Positions 14,445-22,268 of a stretch of 37,926 nt of DNA are shown here, piece after piece (positions within the stretch are counted from its first letter, which is position 1; every line of letters begins with the position of its first letter). A model generated the notes under the pieces. That model was not told where the DNA came from. It did no database searches and saw only the letters and a program-made list of their open reading frames with translations. The position numbers and the translations under genes were made by a program. The DNA is from Actinocatenispora rupis. Its GTDB lineage: Bacteria; Actinomycetota; Actinomycetes; Mycobacteriales; Micromonosporaceae. The stretch is from positions 1 to 37,926 of the forward strand of contig NZ_BOMB01000057.1 in the NCBI RefSeq assembly GCF_016861975.1, read 5' to 3'.

Positions 14445-14692
14445 TCCCGCGCAAGCTTCCGCTGAGCAGCCGTCCCCCCACTCTCCGCACCCATCCCCCG
14501 GTACTCCCGCGCCCGCTCCGCGCCGCCCCGAAACACGTCGCCGACCCGGCCCGAGCCCCTTCACCAGCGCGGCCGACACGGCACGGACACCGCGCCGCGG
14601 ACAAGCGGGGTGCGAGTTCACCGGCGAGGCGGGCGCCGGAGCCGCCGGCACCAGGATCGGTACGCGCGGGCATTCAGGGGAGGTGTGTGGAA

Positions 14693-14720
14693 CCGCCCCG
14701 GGGCAGCATTCCCGGGGCGG
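14693..14720. terminator. GC-rich hairpin in the gap below the phosphodiesterase gene
   Basis: CCGCCCCGGG (14693-14702) and CCCGGGGCGG (14711-14720) form a perfect 10-bp stem with an 8-nt loop, flanked by GGAA and TTCC that could extend it. It is about 190 nt past the minus-strand stop at 14906, somewhat far for that gene's terminator. Confidence 0.45.
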
Positions 14721-14905
14721 CCGTTCCGTACCCCGCAGAGGTCGACCATGCCTCGACGGCATGACCAGAATGCGGCGGAAACGACTGCGCAGCAACGGAT
14801 TTTCCGCTCGGCGCCCGCCTGGACACCGGCCGCGGACCGCCGATGCGGCGGCCACGACGGCACCGGACAGCGTCGGCACGGGCGGGCCGGCCCCACCTGA
14901 TGCGC

Positions 14906-15739
14906 TCAACCGAGCCAGGATCGGCGTTGGTACGCGGCGAAGGTGCGCAGCCGGTCGGTGCCGATGTGGTCGACGCCGGCAGCGGACAGCTCGCGCCAAA
15001 GCGCCACACGATCGGGAAGATCCCAGAACCGCACCCGGCGGCCGTCGGCGTGGACCTGGTCGACGAGCGCCCGCAGCGCGCGCCGTTCGTCCGCCGGCAG
15101 CGGGCCCCGGCCACGCCAGCGGAACCGCCGCGACCAGCGCTCGCTCACCAGCGGCACCACGCTCGGCGACAACCCCTTGGTGTCCACATCGGACAGTGAA
15201 CCGTCACAGAAGAGTACGCGGTCCCGTTGCGCCGCAACGGTTTCGTGCGGAGTACCCGCGCCGGTGACGACCACGGTGACCGGCCCGGCGCGAACCCCGG
15301 CGTCGGTGCACCGCGACAGCATCCCCGCGTACGCCCGGAGCTGGGCGGCGAGCACCCGGCAGCAGCGTTCCGGCTCCGCCTTCAGCTCCACCAGCAACTG
15401 GAACGGCTCCGCCACGCCCGGATGGACCGATCCGTGTGCCCGCACCCGCGCCGCGAGCGGATCCAGGTACAACCCGCGCAACGTACGGTCCGGGGCGACC
15501 TCGCGCGGACCATGCCCGACCAGCAGTTCCGCGCCGTCGCACAGCACGTCCGCCTCGACGCTCGCGTACCCGAGGCGCAGCGCCGAGGCCAGCGGCCGCC
15601 GGTGCTTGTAGTCGTTGTGCGCGTGCCCGTTCGCCAGATACGGATGCGTACGGCCGGCCAGCGCGCCGACCGTCGCCGCGCCCGCGCCGACCACCGCCAG
15701 CCCGCCCAACCCGGCCACCGCCGTACCGAGACCGCTCAC
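14906..15739 (-). CDS. AIM6/GDPD-like phosphodiesterase-fold protein, exported or membrane-anchored
   Basis: A 277-residue protein of the PLC-like phosphodiesterase (TIM-barrel) superfamily, closest to the AIM6 branch. A Gly/Ala/Val-rich N-terminal segment (about residues 5-30) looks like a signal anchor, so the domain probably acts outside the cytoplasm. Catalytic features: NGHAHNDYKHRRPL with His39/His41, SVEADVL with Glu62 and Asp64, and VGHG with His76. LLVELKAEP and GVDHIGTDRL mark later strands of the barrel. Substrate is unknown; phosphodiester hydrolysis would fit the phosphate theme of the neighbourhood, but this is inference. The GTG at 15739 is the likely start. It diverges from the ECF41 sigma gene. 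Confidence 0.8.
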   Translation of the reverse strand: MSGLGTAVAGLGGLAVVGAGAATVGALAGRTHPYLANGHAHNDYKHRRPLASALRLGYASVEADVLCDGAELLVGHGPREVAPDRTLRGLYLDPLAARVRAHGSVHPGVAEPFQLLVELKAEPERCCRVLAAQLRAYAGMLSRCTDAGVRAGPVTVVVTGAGTPHETVAAQRDRVLFCDGSLSDVDTKGLSPSVVPLVSERWSRRFRWRGRGPLPADERRALRALVDQVHADGRRVRFWDLPDRVALWRELSAAGVDHIGTDRLRTFAAYQRRSWLG

Positions 15740-15908
15740 GTTACCGAGCCTGACACGGCCGTTCGCGCTCCACGCCCCAACGACGTCGGTCGGGAACGGG
15801 CTGGCCGGGGAGTACGCGCGGCAGGAGTGCGGTGCGGGCCGGAGTGGCGCGGCGTTTCGGCCGGGGAAACGGGTACGGGGGCGGAAAGGGAACGGTCTCG
15901 CGGGCTGT

Positions 15909-15935
15909 CGTCACATCGCGGGTGGCCGCGTCGTC
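15909..15935 (+). promoter_or_regulatory. Likely ECF41-dependent autoregulatory promoter
   Basis: CGTCACA (15909-15915), a 16-bp spacer and CGTC (15932-15935) match the ECF41 promoter pattern as I recall it (TGTCACA, 16 bp, CGTC) with one mismatch. Transcription would start near 15943, giving a 35-nt leader before the GTG at 15977. Confidence 0.75.
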
Positions 15936-15976
15936 CATCCATCATGGTCGGACTGCGATGCGTGCAGAATGGCACG

Positions 15977-16906
15977 GTGGGCGAGGCGGACGAGTTCGAG
16001 GCGGAGCGCCGGCACCTGCTGGGCGTGGCGTACCGGATGTTGGGCGGTTGGGCCGAGGCGGAGGACGCGGTCCAGGAGGCGTGGCTGCGCTGGACGGCCG
16101 CGGACCGGTCCACGATCGAGTCGCCGCGCGGCTGGCTGACCACGGTCACCGGGCGGATCTGTCTGGACGTGCTGCGGTCGGCGCGGGTCCGGCGCGAGTC
16201 GTACGTCGGGTCGTGGCTGCCGGAGCCGGTCGTCGAGCGGCTGGCCGACCCCGCCGTGATGGACCCGGGCGACCGCGTCGCGACGACCGACGAGGTGAGC
16301 GTGGCGCTCCTCGCCGTACTGGAGAAGCAGACGCCGGAGCAGCGCGTCGCGTTCGTGCTGCACGACGTGTTCGACGTGCCGTTCGACCAGGTCGCGTCGA
16401 CGCTCGGGGTGAGCGTGCAGTCCGCGCGGCAGCTCGCTTCGCGGGCCCGCCGCGCCGTACGCACGGACACGCCGAAGCACAACGCCGAACTGGCCGAGCA
16501 GCGGACCGTACTCGACGCGTTCCTCCGCGCCTGCCGGGAGGGCGACCTGGACGGGCTGCTCGCCGTCCTCGCGCCGGACGTGACGCTGACCGGCGACGGC
16601 GGCGGCGTCGCACCCGCCGTACGTGTGCCGGTCGAGGGGCTCGTCAAGGTCGGTCGATTCCTGCTCAACCTGGGCGAACGCGCCAACCACGACCCGGACG
16701 TACTGATCGAACCTGTCCTGGTCAACGGCGACCTCGGCCTGCTCGTCCACGGGCCCGACCCGAGCCGCGGGGAGGACCTCACCATCGTCATGGCCTTCGC
16801 GTACGCCGAGGGGCGGATCACCGCGGTCTACAACCAGCTCAACCCCGCGAAGCTCACCCGCGCTCCCCGTCCGGATCCGGACCGGGCGATCTGGCAGGAC
16901 CGCTGA
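15977..16906 (+). CDS. ECF41-family RNA polymerase sigma factor with SnoaL-like C-terminal domain
   Basis: An alternative sigma factor of 309 residues. Region 2 (about 8-75) has LLGVAYRMLGGWAEAEDAVQ and RGWLTTVTGRICLDVLR; region 4 (about 110-165) has TPEQRVAFVLHDVFDVPFDQ and GVSVQSARQLASRARRA. The linker contains WLPEP (80-84). The C-terminal SnoaL-like domain carries DGGG (207-210) and NPAKL (289-293), which are the diagnostic ECF41 motifs. In this family the fused domain replaces a separate anti-sigma factor. The GTG at 15977 starts the conserved region; an ATG at 15944 is possible but would coincide with the predicted transcription start. No carboxymuconolactone decarboxylase-like partner gene is adjacent, unlike many ECF41 loci. 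The last 53 nt overlap the convergent DUF402 gene. Confidence 0.92.
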   Translation: MGEADEFEAERRHLLGVAYRMLGGWAEAEDAVQEAWLRWTAADRSTIESPRGWLTTVTGRICLDVLRSARVRRESYVGSWLPEPVVERLADPAVMDPGDRVATTDEVSVALLAVLEKQTPEQRVAFVLHDVFDVPFDQVASTLGVSVQSARQLASRARRAVRTDTPKHNAELAEQRTVLDAFLRACREGDLDGLLAVLAPDVTLTGDGGGVAPAVRVPVEGLVKVGRFLLNLGERANHDPDVLIEPVLVNGDLGLLVHGPDPSRGEDLTIVMAFAYAEGRITAVYNQLNPAKLTRAPRPDPDRAIWQDR

Positions 16907-17396
16907 CCTTGGCCAACCACGTCCGGTACCGCGTGGCGAAGGGCTCCTCGTTCGCCGAGATCGACCGGTACAGGTCGGCGGCGGCGGCCTCGGCGGCGGC
17001 GACCACGTCCGGCGGGTAACCGTATTTCACCTGGTGCTCGGCGAACTCGTCCTCGTCGAGCAGCTCGACCCGACCGTCCCGTCGGCGTACCACGTCGAGG
17101 TCGAGGTCGACGGCGCGCAGTTCGTCGCCGTGCCAGGTCGCCACGGAGGCGATGTCGCAGTAGATCTCGGTGCGGTGCGGCTCGGCGTTGAAGTTCGCCG
17201 TCCACCAACGGTCCACCGGGACGAGCAGCACCTGCGCCTCCTCCCACACCAGCGTCAGCTCGTGCCCGCGCTGCAACACCGTGCCGGCCGGGCAGCCCAG
17301 CCAGGTGCCGAACTCGTCCGTGCCCAGCCGCAGCGCGTCGAAATGCCAGTGCAACGCCCCGTCGTACTTCCGGTATCTGACCCGCACGTCCTCCAT
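16854..17396 (-). CDS. DUF402 protein (possible nucleoside diphosphatase)
   Basis: A 180-residue member of the DUF402 beta-barrel family, which includes FomD and staphylococcal nucleoside diphosphatases that bind two divalent metals. The acidic metal-binding elements are present: DLDLD (97-101) and DEDEF (114-118), with WWTANFN and YCDIASV upstream in the usual order. Start ATG at 17396 gives MEDVRVRYRKYDG; the frame is open further upstream but without family sequence. Its 3' end overlaps the ECF41 gene by 53 nt in the opposite direction. The Asp/Gly/Pro-rich C-terminal tail (about residues 165-180) lies in this overlap and is probably dispensable. It diverges from dinG. Confidence 0.85.
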   Translation of the reverse strand: MEDVRVRYRKYDGALHWHFDALRLGTDEFGTWLGCPAGTVLQRGHELTLVWEEAQVLLVPVDRWWTANFNAEPHRTEIYCDIASVATWHGDELRAVDLDLDVVRRRDGRVELLDEDEFAEHQVKYGYPPDVVAAAEAAAADLYRSISANEEPFATRYRTWLAKVSGPARSPGPDPDGERG

Positions 17397-17436
17397 GCCC
17401 GCGACCCTATCCAGCCCCGCACGGCCCGGCACCCGC

Positions 17437-17465
17437 CTGTGGACAACGGTCGCGGTTGTCCACAG
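17437..17465. promoter_or_regulatory. Two inverted consensus DnaA boxes
   Basis: TGTGGACAA (17438-17446) and TTGTCCACA (17456-17464) are the actinobacterial DnaA-box sequence in inverted orientation, within a perfect inverted repeat CTGTGGACAAC / GTTGTCCACAG with a 7-bp centre. They lie between the divergent DUF402 and helicase starts, 40 bp before each. Confidence 0.8.
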
Positions 17466-17505
17466 CCCCTGGCACCGTCGGCGGGGTCGGGTAGCGTCGG
17501 CGGGC

Positions 17506-19626
17506 GTGACGAGCACCGTGCCCGCGACGAGAAGGCCGTCCACCACCGACCTGCTGGCGGCGGTGGTCTCCGCGGTGCCCGGCGGTGTGGCCAGACCGGG
17601 CCAGGTGCAGATGGCGGAGGCGGCGTCCGAGGCGATCCGCACCGGCGAGCACCTTCTCGTACAGGCCGGCACGGGCACCGGTAAGTCCCTGGCGTACCTG
17701 GTGCCCGCGCTGTTGCACGGCATCGCGCAGAACCGCGGCCCGGTGATGGTCTCGACCGCGACCCTGGCGCTTCAGGCGCAGCTCGTGGAGTCCGACCTGC
17801 CGCGGCTGGCGGACGCGGCGGAGCCGTTGCTGGGCCGGCGCCCCACGTTCGCCGTACTGAAGGGGCGGCACCACTACGCCTGTCTCGCGCGGCTCGACGC
17901 CGGCACCGAGGAGCCGGAGCCGGACCTGTTCGGCGACTCGGGCAGTGGCGGGCAGTGGCTCGGCCAGGCGGGCCGGATCGGCAAGCAGGTGGTGCGGGTC
18001 CGGGAGTGGGCCGAGCGGAGCAGGACCGGCGACCGCGACGAGCTCGATCCCGGCGTGGACGACCAGGTGTGGCGCAGCGTGTCGATGCCGGCGCGGGAGT
18101 GCGTGGGTGCGCAGCGCTGCCCGTTCGGTGACGACTGCTTCGCGGAGGCGTCCCGGGTCCGTGCCCGGTCCGCGGACATCGTCGTGACCAACCACAGCCT
18201 GCTCGCCGTGGACATGATGTCCGGCCGGCACATCCTGCCGCCGCACGAGGTGCTGGTCGTGGACGAGGCGCACGAGCTGGCCGACCGGGTCACCTCGGCG
18301 GCCCGTGCCGAGCTGTCGCCGGACGCGATCGACCGGGCCACCCGGCGGATCCGGTCCATTGTGGACGGTGGGGTGGTCGAGCGGCTGACCGAGGCGGCCG
18401 ACGGCCTGGCCATCGCGCTCGGCAGCGTCACCCGCCCCGGCCGGCTCGTCGAGCTTCCCCCGGAGGTACGTGACGCGGTCAGCCTCGCACAGGCGGCCGG
18501 GCGTGCCGCGGTCAACGCGATCGGTGAGGTCAAGGCCGACGACCCGGACCCGGTCCGCAAGCAACAGGGCAAGTCCACCGTACTGACCCTCGCGGAGGTG
18601 GCCGAGCGGCTGCTCGACTGCTCGCCGCACGACGTGATCTGGGTGGAGGGCGGCGGCCAGCCCGGGCACGAGCGCCCCGGCCTGCACGTGGCGCCGCTGT
18701 CGGTCGCCGGCCTCTTCGCCAGCCTGCTCTACCAGGACCGTACGGTGATCGCGACCTCGGCGACGCTGGCCCTCGGCGGCCGGTTCGACACCGTCGCGAT
18801 CGGCCTCGGCCTCAACACGGCGTACGGCCGGACACCGGCCACGAACGACGTCCGGCCCGACCCGCCGACCGGCGAGCGTACCGGGAAGGTGCCGAAACCG
18901 ACGCGTTCCACCCAGCCGTTCCTGGTCGAGTCGGACGACGAGTCGGCGGACCCGCCGGAGTGGCGCGCGCTCGACGTCGGCTCCCCGTTCGACTACGCCA
19001 AGCAGGGCATTCTCTACGTTGCGGCCCAGTTGCCGCGGCCCACCCAGTCCGGCCTGTCCGACCCCGCCGCCGACGAACTGGTCCGGCTGGTCGGCGCCCT
19101 CGGCGGCCGTACCCTCGGGCTGTTCTCCTCCCGCCGCGCCGCCGAGCGCGCCGCCGAGGTGGTCCGCTCCCGCACCGACCTGGTCGTGTACCTCCAGGGC
19201 GACGAGGCACTGCCGATCCTGGTACGGAAGTTCAAGGCGGAACGGGAGAGCTGCCTGTTCGGGGTGATGTCGCTCTGGCAGGGCGTGGACGTGCCGGGCG
19301 ACGCCTGCCAGCTCGTGGTCATCGACCGGCTGCCGTTCCCGCGGCCGGACGAGCCGCTCGCCGCCGCCCGCAGCGCCGCGGTCGACGCCGGCGGCGGCTC
19401 CGGATTCGCCGCGGTCAGCGTCCCCGTCGCCGCGGTACGACTCGCCCAGGGCGTCGGCCGTCTGGTCCGCGCGTCCAGCGACCGCGGCGTCGTCGCCGTA
19501 CTCGACCCGCGCCTGCACACCGCCCGCTCGTACGGCGGGTTTCTGCGCGACTCGCTCCCCCCGTTCTGGTACACCACGAACCGGGAGGTGGTCCACGGCG
19601 CACTCACCCGCCTCGCCTCCACCTGA
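17506..19626 (+). CDS. dinG: DinG/XPD-type ATP-dependent DNA helicase
   Basis: A 706-residue superfamily 2 helicase of the iron-sulphur XPD/DinG group, unwinding DNA 5' to 3' and probably resolving R-loops or replication-blocking structures. Walker A is GTGTGKS (55-61) and the DEAH box is VVDEAHE (253-256 for DEAH). Four cysteines that would bind the 4Fe-4S cluster are present at about 126, 199, 205 and 211 (YAC, REC, QRC, DDC). Motif VI appears as QGVGRLVRASSDRG. There is no exonuclease domain. The GTG at 17506 begins a variable N-terminus. Two inverted DnaA boxes immediately upstream suggest coupling of expression to replication initiation, which is inference. Confidence 0.92.
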   Translation: MTSTVPATRRPSTTDLLAAVVSAVPGGVARPGQVQMAEAASEAIRTGEHLLVQAGTGTGKSLAYLVPALLHGIAQNRGPVMVSTATLALQAQLVESDLPRLADAAEPLLGRRPTFAVLKGRHHYACLARLDAGTEEPEPDLFGDSGSGGQWLGQAGRIGKQVVRVREWAERSRTGDRDELDPGVDDQVWRSVSMPARECVGAQRCPFGDDCFAEASRVRARSADIVVTNHSLLAVDMMSGRHILPPHEVLVVDEAHELADRVTSAARAELSPDAIDRATRRIRSIVDGGVVERLTEAADGLAIALGSVTRPGRLVELPPEVRDAVSLAQAAGRAAVNAIGEVKADDPDPVRKQQGKSTVLTLAEVAERLLDCSPHDVIWVEGGGQPGHERPGLHVAPLSVAGLFASLLYQDRTVIATSATLALGGRFDTVAIGLGLNTAYGRTPATNDVRPDPPTGERTGKVPKPTRSTQPFLVESDDESADPPEWRALDVGSPFDYAKQGILYVAAQLPRPTQSGLSDPAADELVRLVGALGGRTLGLFSSRRAAERAAEVVRSRTDLVVYLQGDEALPILVRKFKAERESCLFGVMSLWQGVDVPGDACQLVVIDRLPFPRPDEPLAAARSAAVDAGGGSGFAAVSVPVAAVRLAQGVGRLVRASSDRGVVAVLDPRLHTARSYGGFLRDSLPPFWYTTNREVVHGALTRLAST

Positions 19627-19676
19627 CCACCGCACTGCCCCGGGCTCCCGGCGCATCCGCCCGCAACGTCAAGCAG

Positions 19677-19888
19677 ATGCGCCACCCTCGGCACCCACAC
19701 CGGCCCGACCGGTCCCGGGTACGCCGGCCGGGTACGCCACCAAGCCTCGAAGCAGCCGGGCCGACCGGTCCCGAGGCGCCGCCTGGTACGCCACCAACGC
19801 TCGATGCCAGCGACCCGACCGGTCGGGAGTGGGAACACCGCCATCGTTCCGAACCAGCCAGGCGGACCGGTCGGGGTAGGTACACCAC
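19677..19888. repeat. Five-unit degenerate tandem array, about 55-bp period
   Basis: The core RTRCGCCAC (degenerate in two units) recurs at 19677, 19732, 19786, 19834 and 19880 (offsets 55, 54, 48, 46). Four copies of GACCGGTC sit between the cores, at 19707, 19763, 19817 and 19865. The array fills the gap between convergent dinG and the cyclodeaminase-family gene. Its first unit, read on the minus strand as TGGCGCATCT then TTGACGTTGCG, resembles the pit-end repeats at 12497-12661. Confidence 0.75.
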
Positions 19889-19952
19889 TGACGCGCGACG
19901 CCGCACGTCGCCAGGCGAGCGGGTGCGCGCATGGCGATTCGACGCGACCGGT

Positions 19953-20852
19953 TCAGGACAGGCCGAGCAGGTACGCGAGGAGCGCGACCTCGGTGCCGGC
20001 CAGGCCGACGGAGAAGTACAGGCGGATGTCGTGGTCGGCGGGTCGGGGCGCCTCGCCGGTCAGTACCGCGCGGAGAGGCACGACGCGGTCGGCGGCCGGC
20101 GTGTCCGCGATCACGAACGGCGGGTCGTACGCGGTGAGTTGGGTCGGCGAGTCGGTCGTCAGGAGAGTCGCCCGCTCGGCCAGGGCGGCGGCGAACTCGG
20201 CGCGCCCACGCTGCTTCGGCCCCAGCGTGGTGACCGCGGTGCCCGGAGACAGCCAGGCGTCGTCGATCACCGGCGTACCGGAATTGGTGGCGAGGACGAC
20301 GATGTCGCGCCCGGTCGCCGCCTCCCCTGGCGTGTCGACCGCGCGCGCCGGCACGGCCAGCTCGCTCCGCAGCCGATCGACGAATGCGTTGCGCCGCACC
20401 GGATCCCGCCCGTACACGGTGACGTCGGTCAGCGCGCGGACCGCCCCGATCGCCCACACCTGGGCGTACGCCTGCGCGCCGGTGCCGACGACCCCCAGCG
20501 TGCTGGCGTCGCGCCGGGCGATCGCGTCGACGGCCACCCCGCCGAGCGCCCCGGTACGGAACTGGCCAAGCAGCTCGCCGACGGCGATCCCGGCGATCCG
20601 CCCCGTCGTACCGTCGTGCAGCACGACCGCCTGTTCACCGTCCGCCAGCCCGAGCGTGTCGTACGACCGGAAGCCGTACCAGTGGCCGGGGCGCCCGCCG
20701 ACGGTGAACACCATCCGGCCGTCGCCGAGCCCGGTCGACACCCGCGGCGGCGCGACCAGGTCCTCGGCCAGGACCGCGGCGCGCATCGCCGCCACCGCGT
20801 CCGCCGCCGTCAACCGCGCCCGTATGTCCGCGTCGGTGATGATCTCGGTCAT
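19953..20852 (-). CDS. Ornithine cyclodeaminase/mu-crystallin family protein
   Basis: A 299-residue NAD(P)-binding enzyme of the OCD/mu-crystallin/alanine dehydrogenase family, which includes ornithine cyclodeaminase, ketimine reductases and enzymes making unusual amino acids. GQFRTGALGGVAVDAIAR carries the conserved arginine and substrate-site residues. The dinucleotide motif is GVVGTGAQAYAQ, followed by VTVYGRDPVRRNAF. IVVLATNSGTPVIDD and the late Leu/Gly-rich C-terminus complete the domain. The ATG at 20852 matches the family N-terminus MTEIITDADI. It stands alone, with repeats downstream and a repeat-like 580-bp gap upstream. The substrate cannot be inferred. Confidence 0.88.
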   Translation of the reverse strand: MTEIITDADIRARLTAADAVAAMRAAVLAEDLVAPPRVSTGLGDGRMVFTVGGRPGHWYGFRSYDTLGLADGEQAVVLHDGTTGRIAGIAVGELLGQFRTGALGGVAVDAIARRDASTLGVVGTGAQAYAQVWAIGAVRALTDVTVYGRDPVRRNAFVDRLRSELAVPARAVDTPGEAATGRDIVVLATNSGTPVIDDAWLSPGTAVTTLGPKQRGRAEFAAALAERATLLTTDSPTQLTAYDPPFVIADTPAADRVVPLRAVLTGEAPRPADHDIRLYFSVGLAGTEVALLAYLLGLS

Positions 20853-21434
20853 CCGGCCAGTCTGCCGCCCCGGCGCCCCACCGACCGACCCGCACCACGC
20901 CGCCCGGACCAGGGAATGCCGAGACCGCGGCGAAACACGCGCCACCACGCCCGATCAGGAACGCCGAAACGGGAACCCGCCACGACGCCCCAGCGCACCG
21001 GACATGCACCACCTGGCGACACGACAGCCGACGCGCCACACCCGACACGCGGTAGCGACCGCGCCACGATGCCGAAAGCGCGAACTCGACATCTGTCAGC
21101 ACCAACCGGAACGCGCAGCGCGGCAGCGCGAGCTGACCCGCCACACGCGCCGCGCGCCAGCTCGAACCGGGTCGCCACGCGGTACCGCAAGGCGAGCACA
21201 ACCCGAGGCTCCGCGCCAGACCACGAGGCAGGCACGCACGGCCGACCCGCCGTACGACGACGCGCGTCAACGCCAACCCCGGGTTGCCATGCCGTACCGC
21301 AGGGCGAGGCTCAGCGCCCGAGTGGCCGCGCCCGGCGCCGTCTCGCCAAACGCGAAACGGCCCAACACTCCGCCGGCACCGCGCCCACCTCAGCCCCAGC
21401 AACCGGTACCCGAGCCCGTAAGGTGCGCCGGCGG
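20853..21434. other. 582-bp non-coding gap with degenerate repeats
   Basis: No frame in this gap has family motifs. It is rich in GCCAC cores, several at about 28-bp spacing (CCAC at 20980, 21009, 21036 and 21064). A longer imperfect repeat pairs 21170-21197 with 21282-21310, sharing GTACCGCARGGCGAG. The composition and the GTGGCGC core on the minus strand are like the arrays at 12.5 and 19.7 kb, but the units here are more decayed. Confidence 0.5.
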
Positions 21435-22181
21435 TCAGCGGCGGAGGGCGGCGAGGATGAGGTCGGTCGCCTCGGCGGGGCGTTCCATGGTGGGCAGGTG
21501 GCCGGCCCAGGGCAGTTCGACGTGGGTGGCGTCGGGGAGCAGGTCGGCGAGTTCGGCCGCGATCTGGCGGAAGTCGCTGACGTCCTTGGCGCCGGACACG
21601 AGGTACGACCGGGCGCGGATCCGCGCGAGGTCGGCGGGCGCGTCGGGTGACGGGTACTCGTCGGCGGCGAGCTGTACCTCGAACGCGTGGCGCTGCTGTT
21701 CGCGTACGTGCTGGCGGGCGGTGTCGTCGGCGTCCGGGCCGAGCCACATGTCGACGTTGAGTTCGGTGGCGCCGGCGATGTCGCCGGCTTCCAGCAGTTC
21801 GTCCTCGCGGGCGCCGAACGCGCGCAGTTCCGGTCCGGGTTCGTGGCCGAGGCGGTTCGGGCTGAGCAGGACCAGGTCGGTGACCCGGTCGGGCCAGCGG
21901 GCGGCGACGAGCAGCGCGATGAGCGCACCGTACGAGCAGGCGACGAGCGTCACGCGGTCGAGCCCGAGCGTGTCGAGCAGGTCGTGGACGTCGTCGTCGT
22001 CGCGGTACGGCCCGGTGGCCGCGGGCGTCTCGCCGAACCCGCGGAAGTCGCAGCGCACCACCCGGTGTCCGGCGTCGATCAGCGGCTGCCATTGCGGATC
22101 CCACATCCGCCGGTCGCACACCCCGGCGTGCAGGAGTACGACGGTCGGACCGGTCCCGGCGATATCGTGTGTCAGCGTCAT
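21435..22181 (-). CDS. Alpha/beta hydrolase
   Basis: A 248-residue hydrolase with the standard order: TVVLLHAGVCDRRMWDPQW oxyanion region, CDFRGFGETP, nucleophile elbow LVACSYGALIAL with Ser83, and the late histidine in WAGHLPTMERP. The elbow has Ala before Cys-Ser where Gly-x-Ser is usual, which is seen in some members. The helical cap contains many charged residues and gives no substrate hint. The ATG at 22181 begins at the conserved MTLTHDIAGTGPTVV; its ribosome site is weak. It follows the AI-2E gene by 87 bp on the same strand and may be co-transcribed. Confidence 0.85.
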   Translation of the reverse strand: MTLTHDIAGTGPTVVLLHAGVCDRRMWDPQWQPLIDAGHRVVRCDFRGFGETPAATGPYRDDDDVHDLLDTLGLDRVTLVACSYGALIALLVAARWPDRVTDLVLLSPNRLGHEPGPELRAFGAREDELLEAGDIAGATELNVDMWLGPDADDTARQHVREQQRHAFEVQLAADEYPSPDAPADLARIRARSYLVSGAKDVSDFRQIAAELADLLPDATHVELPWAGHLPTMERPAEATDLILAALRR

Positions 22182-22268
22182 CGTGCAGGACGGTACCGAG
22201 CCGCGGGCCCGCCCGCATGCGCATTTCGGCACGTCACCCGGCTGACGGCAGAGGTGGACGTATCCGGA

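Larger units (their letters stand above)
14277..14905. other. 629-bp intergenic region upstream of DUF47-pit
   Basis: It holds the PHO box (14412-14444) and a hairpin (14693-14720). I found no convincing gene in any frame; the open frames are Arg/Pro-rich shadows without family motifs. The length is large for this compact region, so an unannotated small RNA or long leader remains possible. Confidence 0.5.

Noticed and set aside
14610-14900. Possible 96-residue gene in the gap upstream of DUF47
   Set aside because: Arg/Gly/His-rich composition, no ribosome site and no family motif.
8574-15197. Identical 15-mer TCCACATCGGACAGT at 8574-8588 and 15183-15197
   Set aside because: The second copy is inside the phosphodiesterase coding sequence without the palindrome; one 15-bp match in 38 kb of biased sequence is plausible by chance.
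17437-17465. Replication origin
   Set aside because: Only two DnaA boxes, no AT-rich unwinding region, and no dnaA, dnaN or parAB nearby; a regulatory site is more likely.
19677-19888. CRISPR-like array
   Set aside because: Units are contiguous and degenerate, with no constant repeats separated by unique spacers, and no cas gene is present.
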